A stretch of 36,111 nt of DNA from Bacteroidota bacterium (lineage in GTDB: Bacteria; Bacteroidota; Bacteroidia; UKL13-3): contig CANFHJ010000015.1 in the NCBI GenBank assembly GCA_947446605.1, positions 1-36,111 of the forward strand, given 5' to 3'. Under the pieces are notes generated by a model. That model saw only the letters and a list, made by a program, of their open reading frames with translations. It ran no database searches and had not been told where the DNA came from. Position 1 is the first letter of the stretch, and the number at the start of each line of letters is the position of its first letter. The position numbers and the translations under genes were made by a program. Positions 22,480 to 30,971 of the stretch are shown here, one piece after another.

Positions 22480-22890
22480 ATGGCAACTAAAACCAAATCT
22501 AAAACAGCAGAGACGGTTGTCTTAAAAGACTATGAGTCAGTGATTGTATTCACTCCCGTACTCTCCGAAGAGCAGTTGAAAGATGCAGTATCTAAGTACC
22601 GCAAATTGATCACTGACGACGCCGGCGAGCTGGTTCATGAAGAAAACTGGGGTTTGACTAAACTAGCGTATCCAATTCAGAAGAAGTCAACTGGCTTCTA
22701 TGTTTTGCTAGAGTACAGGTCAAAACCAGATTTTATTTCAAAATTTGAACTAGCTTTCAGACGCGACGAACGTATCATGCGTTATTTAACTGTGTCTCTA
22801 GACAGACATGCAGTAATCTACAACCAACGTAAACGCAATGGTGAATTCAACCAGGGCAAAAAAGATCAAAAACAGGAAGGAGCGAAGTAA
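22480..22890 (+). CDS. rpsF: Small-subunit ribosomal protein bS6
   Basis: bS6 pairs with bS18 on the platform of the 30S subunit. The core YESVIVFTPVLSEEQLKDAVSKY, the segment ENWGLTKLAYPIQKKSTGFYVLLEY and RRDERIMRYLTV are all standard. The 136-residue product carries a short basic N-terminal extension (MATKTKSKTAETVV) and a lysine/glutamine-rich tail. No SD sequence precedes its ATG. It leads the operon rpsF-rpsR-rplI, with 2 bp between its stop and rpsR. In Bacteroidota ribosomes bS6, bS18 and bS21 form the pocket that sequesters the anti-SD end of 16S rRNA (established for Flavobacterium johnsoniae). Confidence 0.97.
   Translation: MATKTKSKTAETVVLKDYESVIVFTPVLSEEQLKDAVSKYRKLITDDAGELVHEENWGLTKLAYPIQKKSTGFYVLLEYRSKPDFISKFELAFRRDERIMRYLTVSLDRHAVIYNQRKRNGEFNQGKKDQKQEGAK
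22874..22882 (+). promoter_or_regulatory. Strong Shine-Dalgarno sequence before rpsR
   Basis: AGGAAGGAG lies in the last codons of rpsF. Its AAGGAG part (22877-22882) is a 6-nt match to the anti-SD, ending 10 nt before the rpsR ATG. SD sequences are nearly absent elsewhere in the window. Confidence 0.75.
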
Positions 22891-22892
22891 GT

Positions 22893-23171
22893 ATGAAAAA
22901 GAAAGCAAACGCATCATCTCCAGCTATGGTTTTTAACACCATGCCTGAAGCACCTCAAAAGAAGAAATTCTGTCGATTCAAAAAGAATGGTATCAAGTAT
23001 CTTGATTACAAAGACGCAAATTTCCTTTTGAAATTCGTAAACGATCAAGGGAAAGTTCTTCCCCGCAGGTTAACCGGTACTTCTTTGAAGTATCAGCGCA
23101 AGGTGTCACAGGCAATTAAACGTGCCCGTCACATCGCAGTATTACCTTTTACAGGCGATTCTTTAAAATAA
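22893..23171 (+). CDS. rpsR: Small-subunit ribosomal protein bS18
   Basis: bS18 forms a heterodimer with bS6 on the 30S platform. The 92-residue sequence shows KKKFCRFKKNGIKYLDYKDA, then LLKFVNDQGKVLPRRLTGTS and KYQRKVSQAIKRARHIAVLP, all diagnostic. The N-terminal ~20 residues are a polar extension. An unusually good SD (AGGAAGGAG) precedes the ATG, whereas the first gene of the operon has none. The stop codon TAA is the first part of the rplI SD (TAAGGAG), so translation of rpsR and rplI is tightly coupled. Confidence 0.97.
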   Translation: MKKKANASSPAMVFNTMPEAPQKKKFCRFKKNGIKYLDYKDANFLLKFVNDQGKVLPRRLTGTSLKYQRKVSQAIKRARHIAVLPFTGDSLK

Positions 23172-23175
23172 GGAG
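23169..23175 (+). promoter_or_regulatory. Strong Shine-Dalgarno sequence before rplI, overlapping the rpsR stop
   Basis: TAAGGAG is a 7-nt perfect complement of the 16S rRNA anti-SD. It is spaced 8 nt from the ATG at 23184 and includes the rpsR stop codon TAA. Confidence 0.78.
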
Positions 23176-23183
23176 ACCAGACA

Positions 23184-23624
23184 ATGAAGATTATTTTAAA
23201 AGAAAACATGAAAAACCTTGGTCACCAAGGTGATGTTGTGGAAGTAAAAAATGGTTATGCAAATAACTTCTTATTCCCACGTGGCATGGCAATCATGGCA
23301 ACAGCCAGTAACCTAAAAATGCACGAAGAAAACAACCGTCAAGGTGCGTTGAAACGTGAAAAAATGAAAACCGATGCTTTGGCAATGGCTGAGCAATTGA
23401 AAGAAATGTCTATTACCATCGTAACCAAAGCTGGTGCAAATGGTAAAATATTTGGTTCAATTACACCATTACAAGTAACACAAGGTCTTAAAAACAAAGG
23501 CTTTGAAATCGACAGACGTAAAATTGAAATACACGATGTGAAAACATTGGGTAGCTATGAAGCAACTTTAAACTTACACCGTGATGTTACAGTTAACATT
23601 ACAGTTGAAGTAGTTGGTGAATAA
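23184..23624 (+). CDS. rplI: Large-subunit ribosomal protein bL9
   Basis: bL9 is a two-domain protein extending from the L1 stalk base. The N-terminal motif MKIILKENMKNLGHQGDVVEVKNGYANNFL, seen here as GDVVEVKNGYANNFLFPRG, is diagnostic. A central helix (about 40-75) and a C-terminal domain with KIFGSITPLQVTQ and RKIEIHDVKTLGSYEATLNLH follow. The 146-residue length is normal. It is the last gene of the operon and is followed within about 20 bp by a strong bidirectional terminator. Confidence 0.97.
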   Translation: MKIILKENMKNLGHQGDVVEVKNGYANNFLFPRGMAIMATASNLKMHEENNRQGALKREKMKTDALAMAEQLKEMSITIVTKAGANGKIFGSITPLQVTQGLKNKGFEIDRRKIEIHDVKTLGSYEATLNLHRDVTVNITVEVVGE

Positions 23625-23644
23625 TTATTACGACTTAATTAATT

Positions 23645-23672
23645 AAAAAAACCACCTTCGGGTGGTTTTTTT
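23645..23672. terminator. Bidirectional intrinsic terminator after rplI and ribE
   Basis: AAAAAAACCACC and GGTGGTTTTTTT pair over 12 bp around a TTCG tetraloop (23657-23660). Both strands end in a seven-T run. It serves rplI on the plus strand and ribE on the minus strand, and its right arm overlaps the ribE stop codon. Confidence 0.93.
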
Positions 23673-24264
23673 ATGCCCTATTGGCAAGCTGCTTCTGGAT
23701 ATACTTACCTAAAATATCAAATTCTAAATTTACGGCATCCCCAATTTCTAATCCTTTGAAATTGGTATGTTCATAGGTATACGGAATAATAGCTACCGAA
23801 AAAATATTGCCATCGCATTGAACAACGGTTAAACTGGTGCCATTAATGCAAATACTTCCCTTTGCTACCAATAAATCTGCCTGTTGCTTTTGGTTCAATG
23901 TAAATTCAAATTCCCAACTGCCATTTTTATCTTCAATTTTGCTACATGTTGCCCAATCATCTACATGGCCCTGCACAATATGACCATCAAACCTGCCATT
24001 GGCCATCATGCAGCGCTCTATATTCATTTTATGCCCTATGGCCAAACTTCCTAAGTTTGTTTTAGCAAGCGTTTCGGCAATGGCTGTTACCCTGTGCGCA
24101 TTTTCTCTTAGTTCAACAACTGTTAAACACACGCCATTATGAGCCACACTTTGGTCTATTTTTAATTCATGGCTTAGCTTCGATCCAATCCATAAGTCTA
24201 AATTACTATTGCTTTGAATAAGCTCCAAAACAGTTCCTGTGGTTTCAATTATTCCTGTAAACAC
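23671..24264 (-). CDS. ribE: Riboflavin synthase, alpha chain
   Basis: Catalyses the dismutation of two 6,7-dimethyl-8-ribityllumazine molecules to riboflavin. The N-terminus MFTGIIETTG is the family signature. The two lumazine-binding repeats show NGVCLTVVE and NGTSLTVVQ, and the linker has MANGRFDGHIVQGHVD. The 197-residue length is standard. The initiation codon is GTG, 4 bp after the stop codon of the CHU_C protein, so the two are probably co-transcribed. AAGG before the GTG is too close (2-3 nt) to be a proper SD. No other riboflavin gene is in the window. Confidence 0.96.
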   Translation of the reverse strand: MFTGIIETTGTVLELIQSNSNLDLWIGSKLSHELKIDQSVAHNGVCLTVVELRENAHRVTAIAETLAKTNLGSLAIGHKMNIERCMMANGRFDGHIVQGHVDDWATCSKIEDKNGSWEFEFTLNQKQQADLLVAKGSICINGTSLTVVQCDGNIFSVAIIPYTYEHTNFKGLEIGDAVNLEFDILGKYIQKQLANRA

Positions 24265-24268
24265 TGCC

Positions 24269-26959
24269 TTATCTGATTATATTAACGGTGCCTCTAAGCA
24301 CGCGTTTTTTTGTTCCTTCTAAATAACTTTCACTAACCTCGGCTATATAATAATATACACCCTCACTTAATTCTGCACCACTTTTTTGATCGTTTCCATT
24401 CCAATTAATATCCAAGTCGTTGGTGTGAAATACTTCCTGCCCCCAACGGTTGAAAATACTGATATCCACCTTGTCTATAAAACGATAAGGGAATGGGGTC
24501 AATAAATCATTTTTGCCATCTGCATTGGGTGTAAATACAGTTGGAATGCTGTAGAACGGACAATTGTCAATACATTTGGCATTGGTTAAGTAACTTTGGT
24601 TATTAAAGGAATCAACCGCTGCAACAGCATAACAACCTGCAATTGAAAATTTTAATTGCTCGCGTTTATCTATGTATTGGTTCGAACCGAAAACAACACT
24701 GTCTAATAAATTCCAATTCTCAATTGTGTTTTTCCGCCAATAAATGCGATACTTCACCACATCTTGGTCGCATGTTGCTGGATAGGTCCAATTTAATTTT
24801 ACCTCTAATGCGGTGAAAGAATTACATGGAGTATCTATTGTAAAAGTTGGGGCGCATGGCCTAATGGTATCAATTGGAATAGCACAAATTTCTTGTGATT
24901 TATTGCGCAAAATTGAAGCATAATATTGTGGATTATAGGCGCCTTTTGTTTCTACAAAATAGCAATAATTTTTACCATTTACTAGGCCTGTATCTAAGTA
25001 TTGTGAATTGCTTGTAATGCCTATAGAATCAAAGGTATTGCTTGTGTTCTTTTTATAAATGATGCTCTCTTTATTGATCCAAGGAACATCTGCTTTCCAA
25101 CTCAAAAGTAATGCCCTATTGGTACTGCCAATTGACAATCGTACAGAACCAGCAACATTGCTTTGTTCAATCAATTGGTCATTGCCATTATTGGTGCAAT
25201 AAAATAAAACTTGGTAATAATAAGTTTGGTTCAAAGTATTAAGCATGGAATCTAAAAAGACAGCATCCAATAATTGAGCGAAGGAGGCATATACAAAAGA
25301 ATTGCCCACATTTGTAAAACCTGCATTGGCTTGGTTCGACCTTTGTAATTGAAATTTATAGGGTGGCTTAAATTGGTTTGAATCCAAAATGGTTGGTTTG
25401 AGCCATTCTATTTGAATTTTTCCTGCTGTGTTTGAAGTGCTTTCAACACTAACTTTGGTGATAATGGGCTGTGTTCTTAAGATAATACCACAAACTTCTT
25501 TACTCGCATAGCTCTCTGTTTTTTCACCAATTAAAATAACAGTACCATCTTCATTTCTTGGATAATACCAACTTGTAATCATATAGCAATACCGAATAAG
25601 AGGTGATATTCCTTTGCCATTGTTGTTGTCAAAATAATTGGCATTGTTAACCCCTTTTGTGGTATCAAATAATACATATCCGGTATAGGCAGGAACCCCA
25701 GTTTCGCAAGCGGCATGTTGCCAATAACTTGAATCAATTCTCCTGTATATCTTATAACCTAAAGCAATTTTACAAGTGTCTCTGTCCCAATTAAGTTTAA
25801 AACCATTGCTGTCTTTTTCAATGCTTACATTTTGTGGTGCTGGTCCAACCACTTTGATGTTCCAATAGTTAATATCAAATAAAGGATTTGTATTGTGGTT
25901 ATCCATGGCTTTAAAAACAGCCATATGCGGTGTATACCTTATGGCATTGCAGCTTGGGGTCCATTTAAAAGTACCTGTAACTCCTGAATAAGGTCCTTCT
26001 GGGTAGGTAGGAGTCATTTTTGCAGGACTGTTCTTTTGTACAAAGGGTCCACCAAAATATTGCAGTTTGATAGTTTGTCCGGGGTTTGGATCATTGGCAA
26101 AAATGTTTGCCTGTAAGAGTTTATTTGCCTCTACACACGTATCACTGTGGGAGCTTAAAACAGGAGGAGAATTATCACAATTATTATAAATATATACTTG
26201 CATATCCCTCACCACAAATCCAATCATTTTACCACCTCTAAATTCTTGAATTAATATGGCCCAATTATAATGTCCAGCTTGGGTTGGTTTATCCCATGTA
26301 AGCTGACCAGTATTTAATTCAATACTAAAAGAATTGGAATGTGCAGGTATGGTAAAGCTGGGCACTTCAATTCCCATAGACATTTTTGGTGCAATAATGC
26401 TGAAAACTAAACTATCACCATCTGGGTCATAAGCGGAAGGATTATGCGTAAAAGTTTTATTTACGCAGCCAACATCTACAGGTGGCATAAGTAATATTGG
26501 CGATTGGTTATTTCCAATTGCGGGCTTTACAATAAGCAAGCATTCTATATAAATGGGAATACTTACACTCTTACCATTATTAATGTTTTGAATACCATCT
26601 ACACGGTTTTGGTCTGTAATATTAATGAGGTAACTGTAGGGGCCAGGATAGGTATGTGTGGTACGATAAATATTCATCTTTATCGTGTTGTTAATATCCG
26701 GATTTACTATTTGTCCATTGCCATTTGCACGTGGTACAATTTCAGATTTACCATCCCCAAAAAATACTTCTATTTCTTGTCGGTCTGCTGCGGTATTTCC
26801 TGGATCGGTATAAGTAAAAACAGTAACTTCATAGGTATAACCCGAAATTTGCTTATAGGTTATTTCTCCTGCTCTGTAATGCGTAGCATACATTGAAGTG
26901 ATGCCACTCAAGAACAAAATTACAACTACTATAAATTTACGCATATAGGCCATTACCAT
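24269..26959 (-). CDS. Large secreted protein with CHU_C (T9SS type B) C-terminal domain
   Basis: An 896-residue surface or secreted protein. After the signal (FIVVVILFLSGITSMYA) comes THYRAGEITYKQISGYTYEV, the opening of a family common in Bacteroidota. Ig-like and fibronectin III-like segments follow (LSWKADVPWINKESIIYKK; VKLNWTYPATCDQDVVKYRI). The last ~85 residues (SIPTVFTPNADGKNDLLTPF ... FNRWGQEVFHTND ... SEGVYYYIAE) form the CHU_C/gliding-motility-associated domain that sends cargo to the type IX secretion system. The function is probably adhesion or surface structure; no enzyme motif was seen. Several ATGs are possible; 26959, 26953 and 26944 all keep the signal. One exact TTGGTTCGAACCGA motif lies at 24677-24690. 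Confidence 0.9.
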   Translation of the reverse strand: MVMAYMRKFIVVVILFLSGITSMYATHYRAGEITYKQISGYTYEVTVFTYTDPGNTAADRQEIEVFFGDGKSEIVPRANGNGQIVNPDINNTIKMNIYRTTHTYPGPYSYLINITDQNRVDGIQNINNGKSVSIPIYIECLLIVKPAIGNNQSPILLMPPVDVGCVNKTFTHNPSAYDPDGDSLVFSIIAPKMSMGIEVPSFTIPAHSNSFSIELNTGQLTWDKPTQAGHYNWAILIQEFRGGKMIGFVVRDMQVYIYNNCDNSPPVLSSHSDTCVEANKLLQANIFANDPNPGQTIKLQYFGGPFVQKNSPAKMTPTYPEGPYSGVTGTFKWTPSCNAIRYTPHMAVFKAMDNHNTNPLFDINYWNIKVVGPAPQNVSIEKDSNGFKLNWDRDTCKIALGYKIYRRIDSSYWQHAACETGVPAYTGYVLFDTTKGVNNANYFDNNNGKGISPLIRYCYMITSWYYPRNEDGTVILIGEKTESYASKEVCGIILRTQPIITKVSVESTSNTAGKIQIEWLKPTILDSNQFKPPYKFQLQRSNQANAGFTNVGNSFVYASFAQLLDAVFLDSMLNTLNQTYYYQVLFYCTNNGNDQLIEQSNVAGSVRLSIGSTNRALLLSWKADVPWINKESIIYKKNTSNTFDSIGITSNSQYLDTGLVNGKNYCYFVETKGAYNPQYYASILRNKSQEICAIPIDTIRPCAPTFTIDTPCNSFTALEVKLNWTYPATCDQDVVKYRIYWRKNTIENWNLLDSVVFGSNQYIDKREQLKFSIAGCYAVAAVDSFNNQSYLTNAKCIDNCPFYSIPTVFTPNADGKNDLLTPFPYRFIDKVDISIFNRWGQEVFHTNDLDINWNGNDQKSGAELSEGVYYYIAEVSESYLEGTKKRVLRGTVNIIR
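24677..24690 (+). repeat. Dispersed 14-nt near-palindrome TTGGTTCGAACCGA, copy 3
   Basis: An exact copy inside the CHU_C protein gene. On the coding strand it encodes GSNQ in the segment VFGSNQYI, the same peptide as in copy 1. Confidence 0.7.
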
Positions 26960-27011
26960 GGGGTAAAATTAGAAGATGCTAAATTAAGTGTTTTTGTTGC
27001 ATTTGCTCAAT

Positions 27012-27048
27012 AAAAAAACCACGATTACATAAATGTAACCGTGGTTTT
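27012..27048 (-). terminator. Intrinsic terminator of the sdhCAB operon
   Basis: On the minus strand a 16-bp stem (AAAACCACGGTTACAT with its partner) closes with a single G-U pair and no other mismatch. Seven Ts follow it. It lies 26 bp past the sdhB stop codon. On the plus strand the same pair is a mismatch, which marks the minus strand as the intended direction. Confidence 0.9.
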
Positions 27049-27073
27049 ACGTGATTTTCCTTTTTAGGGATAA

Positions 27074-27835
27074 TTATTTAGCTGAACTTAATTCGGCTGA
27101 AATATAATCTCTGTTCATTCTGGCGATGTGTGTAAGTGATATTTCTTTAGGACATTCTGCGCTGCAAGCACCAGTATTGGTGCATGAACCAAATCCTTCG
27201 CTGTCCATTTGAGCAACCATTTCCATAACGCGTTGTTTTCTCTCAGGTTGTCCTTGCGGTAACAAAGCAAACTGAGAAACTTTAGCCGAAACGAATAACA
27301 TAGCAGAAGCATTTTTACAGGCTGCTACGCAAGCGCCGCAACCAATGCAAGAAGCTGCTGCAAAGGATTCATCTGCATCGTCTTTTGGAATTGGCAAAGC
27401 GTTTGCATCTTGCGCATTTCCTGTATTAATTGAAATAAAACCACCCGCAGAAATAATTCTGTCGAATGCCGTTCTATCTACTACTAAATCTTTGATAACG
27501 GGGAATGGGGAAGCTCTCCATGGTTCAACCACAATGGTATCGCCATCATTAAAGCTGCGCATGTGCAATTGGCAAGTTGTGATACCTTGCTTTGGTCCAT
27601 GTGGTCTGCCATTAATAAACATACTACACATGCCACAAATACCTTCACGGCAATCGTGGTCAAATGCAATTGGTTCTTTTCCTTCTACAATAAGTCTTTC
27701 ATTTAAAACATCAAACATTTCAAGAAACGACATGTCTGTAGAAATATCGTTTACTTTATAGGTTTCAAACTGACCTTTATCTTTCGCGTTTTTTTGACGC
27801 CAAACTTTTAAACTGAGATTTAAATTTTTTTCCAT
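27074..27835 (-). CDS. sdhB: Succinate dehydrogenase/fumarate reductase iron-sulfur subunit
   Basis: Carries electrons from SdhA to the membrane quinone site. The 253-residue protein holds three cluster motifs. CREGICGMC with a later Cys forms the [2Fe-2S] site. [11 protein letters not shown] forms the [4Fe-4S] site. [12 protein letters not shown] forms the [3Fe-4S] site. The layout and spacing are those of the Bacteroidota/epsilonproteobacterial class B enzyme. It is the last gene of the sdhC-sdhA-sdhB operon and is followed by a strong terminator. The 111 bp before it contain degenerate 7-bp repeats, unusual inside an operon. Confidence 0.96.
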   Translation of the reverse strand: MEKNLNLSLKVWRQKNAKDKGQFETYKVNDISTDMSFLEMFDVLNERLIVEGKEPIAFDHDCREGICGMCSMFINGRPHGPKQGITTCQLHMRSFNDGDTIVVEPWRASPFPVIKDLVVDRTAFDRIISAGGFISINTGNAQDANALPIPKDDADESFAAASCIGCGACVAACKNASAMLFVSAKVSQFALLPQGQPERKQRVMEMVAQMDSEGFGSCTNTGACSAECPKEISLTHIARMNRDYISAELSSAK

Positions 27836-27839
27836 TTTT

Positions 27840-27948
27840 ATTTAAGCTTTTAGCCTTGAGCTTGATAGCCTTTGGCCTTTTAATTATTAGGTTATTTTTT
27901 TAAAATGTTTTTAACTAAGAGCCAAAATGCCCTTAGCTAAAAGCCTTT
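27840..27948. repeat. Degenerate 7-bp repeats in inverted halves between sdhA and sdhB
   Basis: The left half (AAGCTTTTAGCCTTGAGCTTGATAGCC...) and right half (...GCCCTTAGCTAAAAGCC) are built from variants of AGCTTTT/AGCCTTG-type heptamers. They face each other around a T-rich centre. The core GCTTTTAGC is exact in inverted orientation. The blocks fill most of the 111-bp sdhA-sdhB spacer. Confidence 0.6.
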
Positions 27949-29950
27949 ATTTATAGCTTCTTTGGGCAATTTTTATGTTTTCGTAAACCAAATCTTCTTT
28001 GTGTAATTCCCAAGTGTTTCCTTCAAAATACTCCCAAGCGGCTACGTATTTGTAATTTTCGTCATCACGCATTGCTTCACCTTCTTCTGTTTGGAATTCT
28101 TCACGGAAATGGCCACCACAACTTTCGTTACGGGTTAATGCATCTTTACACATTAATTCGCCAAGCTCTAAGAAATCGGCCACGCGAACTGCTTTTTCCA
28201 ATTCAGGATTCATTTCATTGGCATCTCCAGGTACGCGCACATCATTCCAAAACTCTTTTCTTAATGCTTGAATTTCGCTAATGGCTTTGGTTAATTCTTC
28301 AGAATTACGCGCCATACCGCATTTGTTCCACATAATTAATCCTAAACGCTTGTGGAAATAATCTACAGATTTAGTTCCTTTAATACCCATTAATTGGTCA
28401 ATGGTACCTTTAACTTTATTCTCTGCAGCTACAAATGCCTCATGATCTGTTGGAATAGCCTTGGTCATGATTTCTTTGTTCAAATAAGCACCAATGGTGT
28501 AAGGAATTACAAAGTAACCATCTGCTAAACCTTGCATTAATGCAGAGGCTCCCAAACGGTTTGCGCCATGTTCTGAGAAGTTGGCTTCTCCCAAAGCATA
28601 TAAGCCTGGGATATTGGTCATCAAATTATAATCAACCCATAAACCACCCATGGTATAATGTACCGCAGGGTAAATCATCATTGGTTGTTCGTAAGGATTA
28701 ACACCGGTAATTTGTTGGTACATGTCAAATAGGTTACCATATTTTTCTTTCACTACGGCACGACCCATTTCTACAATTTGATCCTGTGTTGGGTTATGCA
28801 TGCCTTTTTTAGTGGCTTCCATATTTCCATAACGAATGGTATTAAATGCAAAATCCAAGAACACCGCTTCGCCAGTTTTATTTACACCAAATCCTGCATC
28901 ACATCTTTCTTTGGCAGCTCGGCTAGCAACGTCACGTGGCACCAAGTTACCAAAGGCAGGGTATCTTCTTTCCAAATAGTAATCTCTGTCCTCTTCTTTA
29001 ATATCATTCGGTTTGATCCTATTTTCACGCAATGCAACAGCATCTTCTTTTTTTGCAGGTACCCAAATTCTACCATCATTTCTTAACGACTCACTCATCA
29101 AAGTTAATTTTGATTGGTGATCGCCAGAAACTGGAATACAAGTTGGGTGAATTTGTGTGAAGCAAGGGTTTGCCATCATAGCACCTTTTTTATGCGCTTT
29201 CCATGCAGCAGTTACGTTAGAACCCATTGCATTGGTTGAAAGGTAAAATACGTTTCCGTATCCACCAGTACATAACAATACAGCATGTCCGAAGTGACGT
29301 TCTAAATTACCAGTAGTAAGGTCGCGGGCAATAATACCTCTACAAACGCCATCAATGGTAACTACTTCTAACATTTCATGACGGGCATACATTTTTACGT
29401 TACCCATACCAACTTGGCGTTGTAGGCCGCTATAGGCACCTAATAACAATTGTTGGCCGGTTTGTCCAGCAGCATAAAATGTTCTTTGAACCTGTGTGCC
29501 ACCAAACGAACGGTTGCTCAATAAGCCTCCGTATTCACGTGCAAAGGGTACACCAGACGCAACGCATTGGTCGATGATATTTGCGCTTACTTCTGCTAAA
29601 CGATAAACGTTTGCTTCACGTGCACGGTAATCACCTCCTTTAATTGTATCGTAAAATAAACGGTAAGTTGAATCACCATCATTTTGGTAGTTTTTTGCCG
29701 CATTGATACCACCTTGTGCCGCAATACTGTGCGCACGACGAGCAGAATCTTGGAAACAAAATACTTTTACTTTATAGCCTAATTCTGCCAATGAAGCAGC
29801 TGCTGAGGCTCCGGCAAGGCCCGAACCAATTATAAGAACTTCCAAACTGCGTTTGTTGGCAGGATTTACCAATGGAACAGTAGAACGGTATTTGGTCCAT
29901 TTTTGTTCCAAATTACCTTCAGGAATTTTTGAGTCTAATTTCGATGTCAT
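27947..29950 (-). CDS. sdhA: Succinate dehydrogenase/fumarate reductase flavoprotein subunit
   Basis: Oxidises succinate to fumarate at a covalently bound FAD. The N-terminal dinucleotide fold is [19 protein letters not shown]. The histidine of [15 protein letters not shown] is the covalent FAD site. [18 protein letters not shown] and [20 protein letters not shown] belong to the FAD and capping domains. The 667-residue length matches the Bacteroidota class B enzyme, longer than E. coli SdhA. It lies 18 bp downstream of sdhC in the same operon. No SD sequence precedes its ATG. Confidence 0.97.
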   Translation of the reverse strand: MTSKLDSKIPEGNLEQKWTKYRSTVPLVNPANKRSLEVLIIGSGLAGASAAASLAELGYKVKVFCFQDSARRAHSIAAQGGINAAKNYQNDGDSTYRLFYDTIKGGDYRAREANVYRLAEVSANIIDQCVASGVPFAREYGGLLSNRSFGGTQVQRTFYAAGQTGQQLLLGAYSGLQRQVGMGNVKMYARHEMLEVVTIDGVCRGIIARDLTTGNLERHFGHAVLLCTGGYGNVFYLSTNAMGSNVTAAWKAHKKGAMMANPCFTQIHPTCIPVSGDHQSKLTLMSESLRNDGRIWVPAKKEDAVALRENRIKPNDIKEEDRDYYLERRYPAFGNLVPRDVASRAAKERCDAGFGVNKTGEAVFLDFAFNTIRYGNMEATKKGMHNPTQDQIVEMGRAVVKEKYGNLFDMYQQITGVNPYEQPMMIYPAVHYTMGGLWVDYNLMTNIPGLYALGEANFSEHGANRLGASALMQGLADGYFVIPYTIGAYLNKEIMTKAIPTDHEAFVAAENKVKGTIDQLMGIKGTKSVDYFHKRLGLIMWNKCGMARNSEELTKAISEIQALRKEFWNDVRVPGDANEMNPELEKAVRVADFLELGELMCKDALTRNESCGGHFREEFQTEEGEAMRDDENYKYVAAWEYFEGNTWELHKEDLVYENIKIAQRSYK

Positions 29951-29968
29951 AGCTGTATGTTCAAAAAA

Positions 29969-30760
29969 TTATTTAAAGAAAAAGAATAAAGGCATGGCCG
30001 CAAAACTGGCCGGTATAATAACAGAGAAAAACCAAATGCCAATAAAATTAATAAGCCCATTGAATTTACTATGATTAATGCCAAAGGTTTGAAATGCACT
30101 TTGAAATCCATGATATAGATGGAAAGCAACGGCAAACATGCATAGCACATATAAAGCAACTAGCCACCATTCTTTAAATTCAACTGCAACTTCTTTGTAA
30201 AGGTCTTTTACAATAGTTACATGGTATTGACCAGATTCGTTTGAGTAATTTACTTCCTCAATTTTCTTTACCTGGGTGTAACTTGGCTCCATGGCCTGAG
30301 AAACCAAGGTGTCTTTATGTATGTCTTGAATATATGCGGTGTATCCAATCTCATGTCCAAACTTATATTCATACCAAAAGTTCTTCATGTGAACAACAAT
30401 GAACAATAAAATAATTGTTCCCAATAAACCCATGCTTCTGCTTGTCCAATGGCTATTAGCTGCACCATCTTGCACAGCATATTTTACTGGACGCGCTTTT
30501 CTGTTTTTTGCTACCAACATAAAACCTTTGAATGCATGGAAAAGAACACTCGCATAAAGTAAATAAGACACTACTTTAATAAGTGGAAACGTGGTCATGA
30601 AAACTGCGTATGTATTAAACGCAAGTCCAAAATCAGATTTGAATAATTGCAAGTTTCCAATCATGTGAATCACAAGAAAGGTGCAAAGAAATAATCCAGT
30701 TAAAGCCATGATAAATTTTTGGCCTAGTGAGGATGAAAACATTTTAGTAACCCAATTCAT
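29969..30760 (-). CDS. sdhC: Succinate dehydrogenase cytochrome b subunit, five-helix diheme type
   Basis: Anchors SdhAB in the inner membrane and passes electrons to menaquinone. Five hydrophobic helices are visible: MALTGLFLCTFLVIHM, VVSYLLYASVLFHAF, LLGTIILLFIVVHM, ALYVLCMFAVAFHLYHG and FIGIWFFSVIIPASFAAM. Histidines in helices 1-4 (VIHMIGN, LFHAFKG, VVHMKN, FHLYHGF) supply the ligands for two hemes. The ~55-residue extramembrane loop between helices 3 and 4 is typical of the Bacteroidota form. It is first in the operon; a single subunit replaces the separate C and D anchors. Confidence 0.95.
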   Translation of the reverse strand: MNWVTKMFSSSLGQKFIMALTGLFLCTFLVIHMIGNLQLFKSDFGLAFNTYAVFMTTFPLIKVVSYLLYASVLFHAFKGFMLVAKNRKARPVKYAVQDGAANSHWTSRSMGLLGTIILLFIVVHMKNFWYEYKFGHEIGYTAYIQDIHKDTLVSQAMEPSYTQVKKIEEVNYSNESGQYHVTIVKDLYKEVAVEFKEWWLVALYVLCMFAVAFHLYHGFQSAFQTFGINHSKFNGLINFIGIWFFSVIIPASFAAMPLFFFFK

Positions 30761-30785
30761 TCTGTATAATTTTTAAATTTGACTG

Positions 30786-30793
30786 CGAATTTA
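30786..30793 (-). promoter_or_regulatory. -7 promoter box TAAATTCG upstream of sdhC
   Basis: TAAATTCG on the minus strand lies 25 bp before the sdhC ATG and matches TAnnTTTG except for C at position 7. No convincing -33 element was seen. The 211-bp spacer to pyrD (30761-30971) otherwise holds only AT-rich DNA and the pyrD promoter. Confidence 0.42.
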
Positions 30794-30940
30794 GAGTTCT
30801 CTTTAATTTCTTATTGTCTATTGTTTAACATTTATGCACATTTTTAGTATTTATACCTATTCTAAATAGCGTTAAACGCTTGATTTTAAAGGCTTACTCC
30901 ACTTTGTAAACTTTTGTTATTAATTGCGTTTCCTGGATTG

Positions 30941-30948
30941 TAAATTTG
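30941..30948 (+). promoter_or_regulatory. -7 promoter box TAAATTTG upstream of pyrD
   Basis: An exact TAnnTTTG box, with TTTTG (30912-30916) as a possible -33 element at a slightly long spacing of 24 bp. Transcription would begin near 30955, leaving about 17 nt before the TTG start codon. Confidence 0.55.
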
Positions 30949-30971
30949 TTGAAATTTAAATCAAACACATT

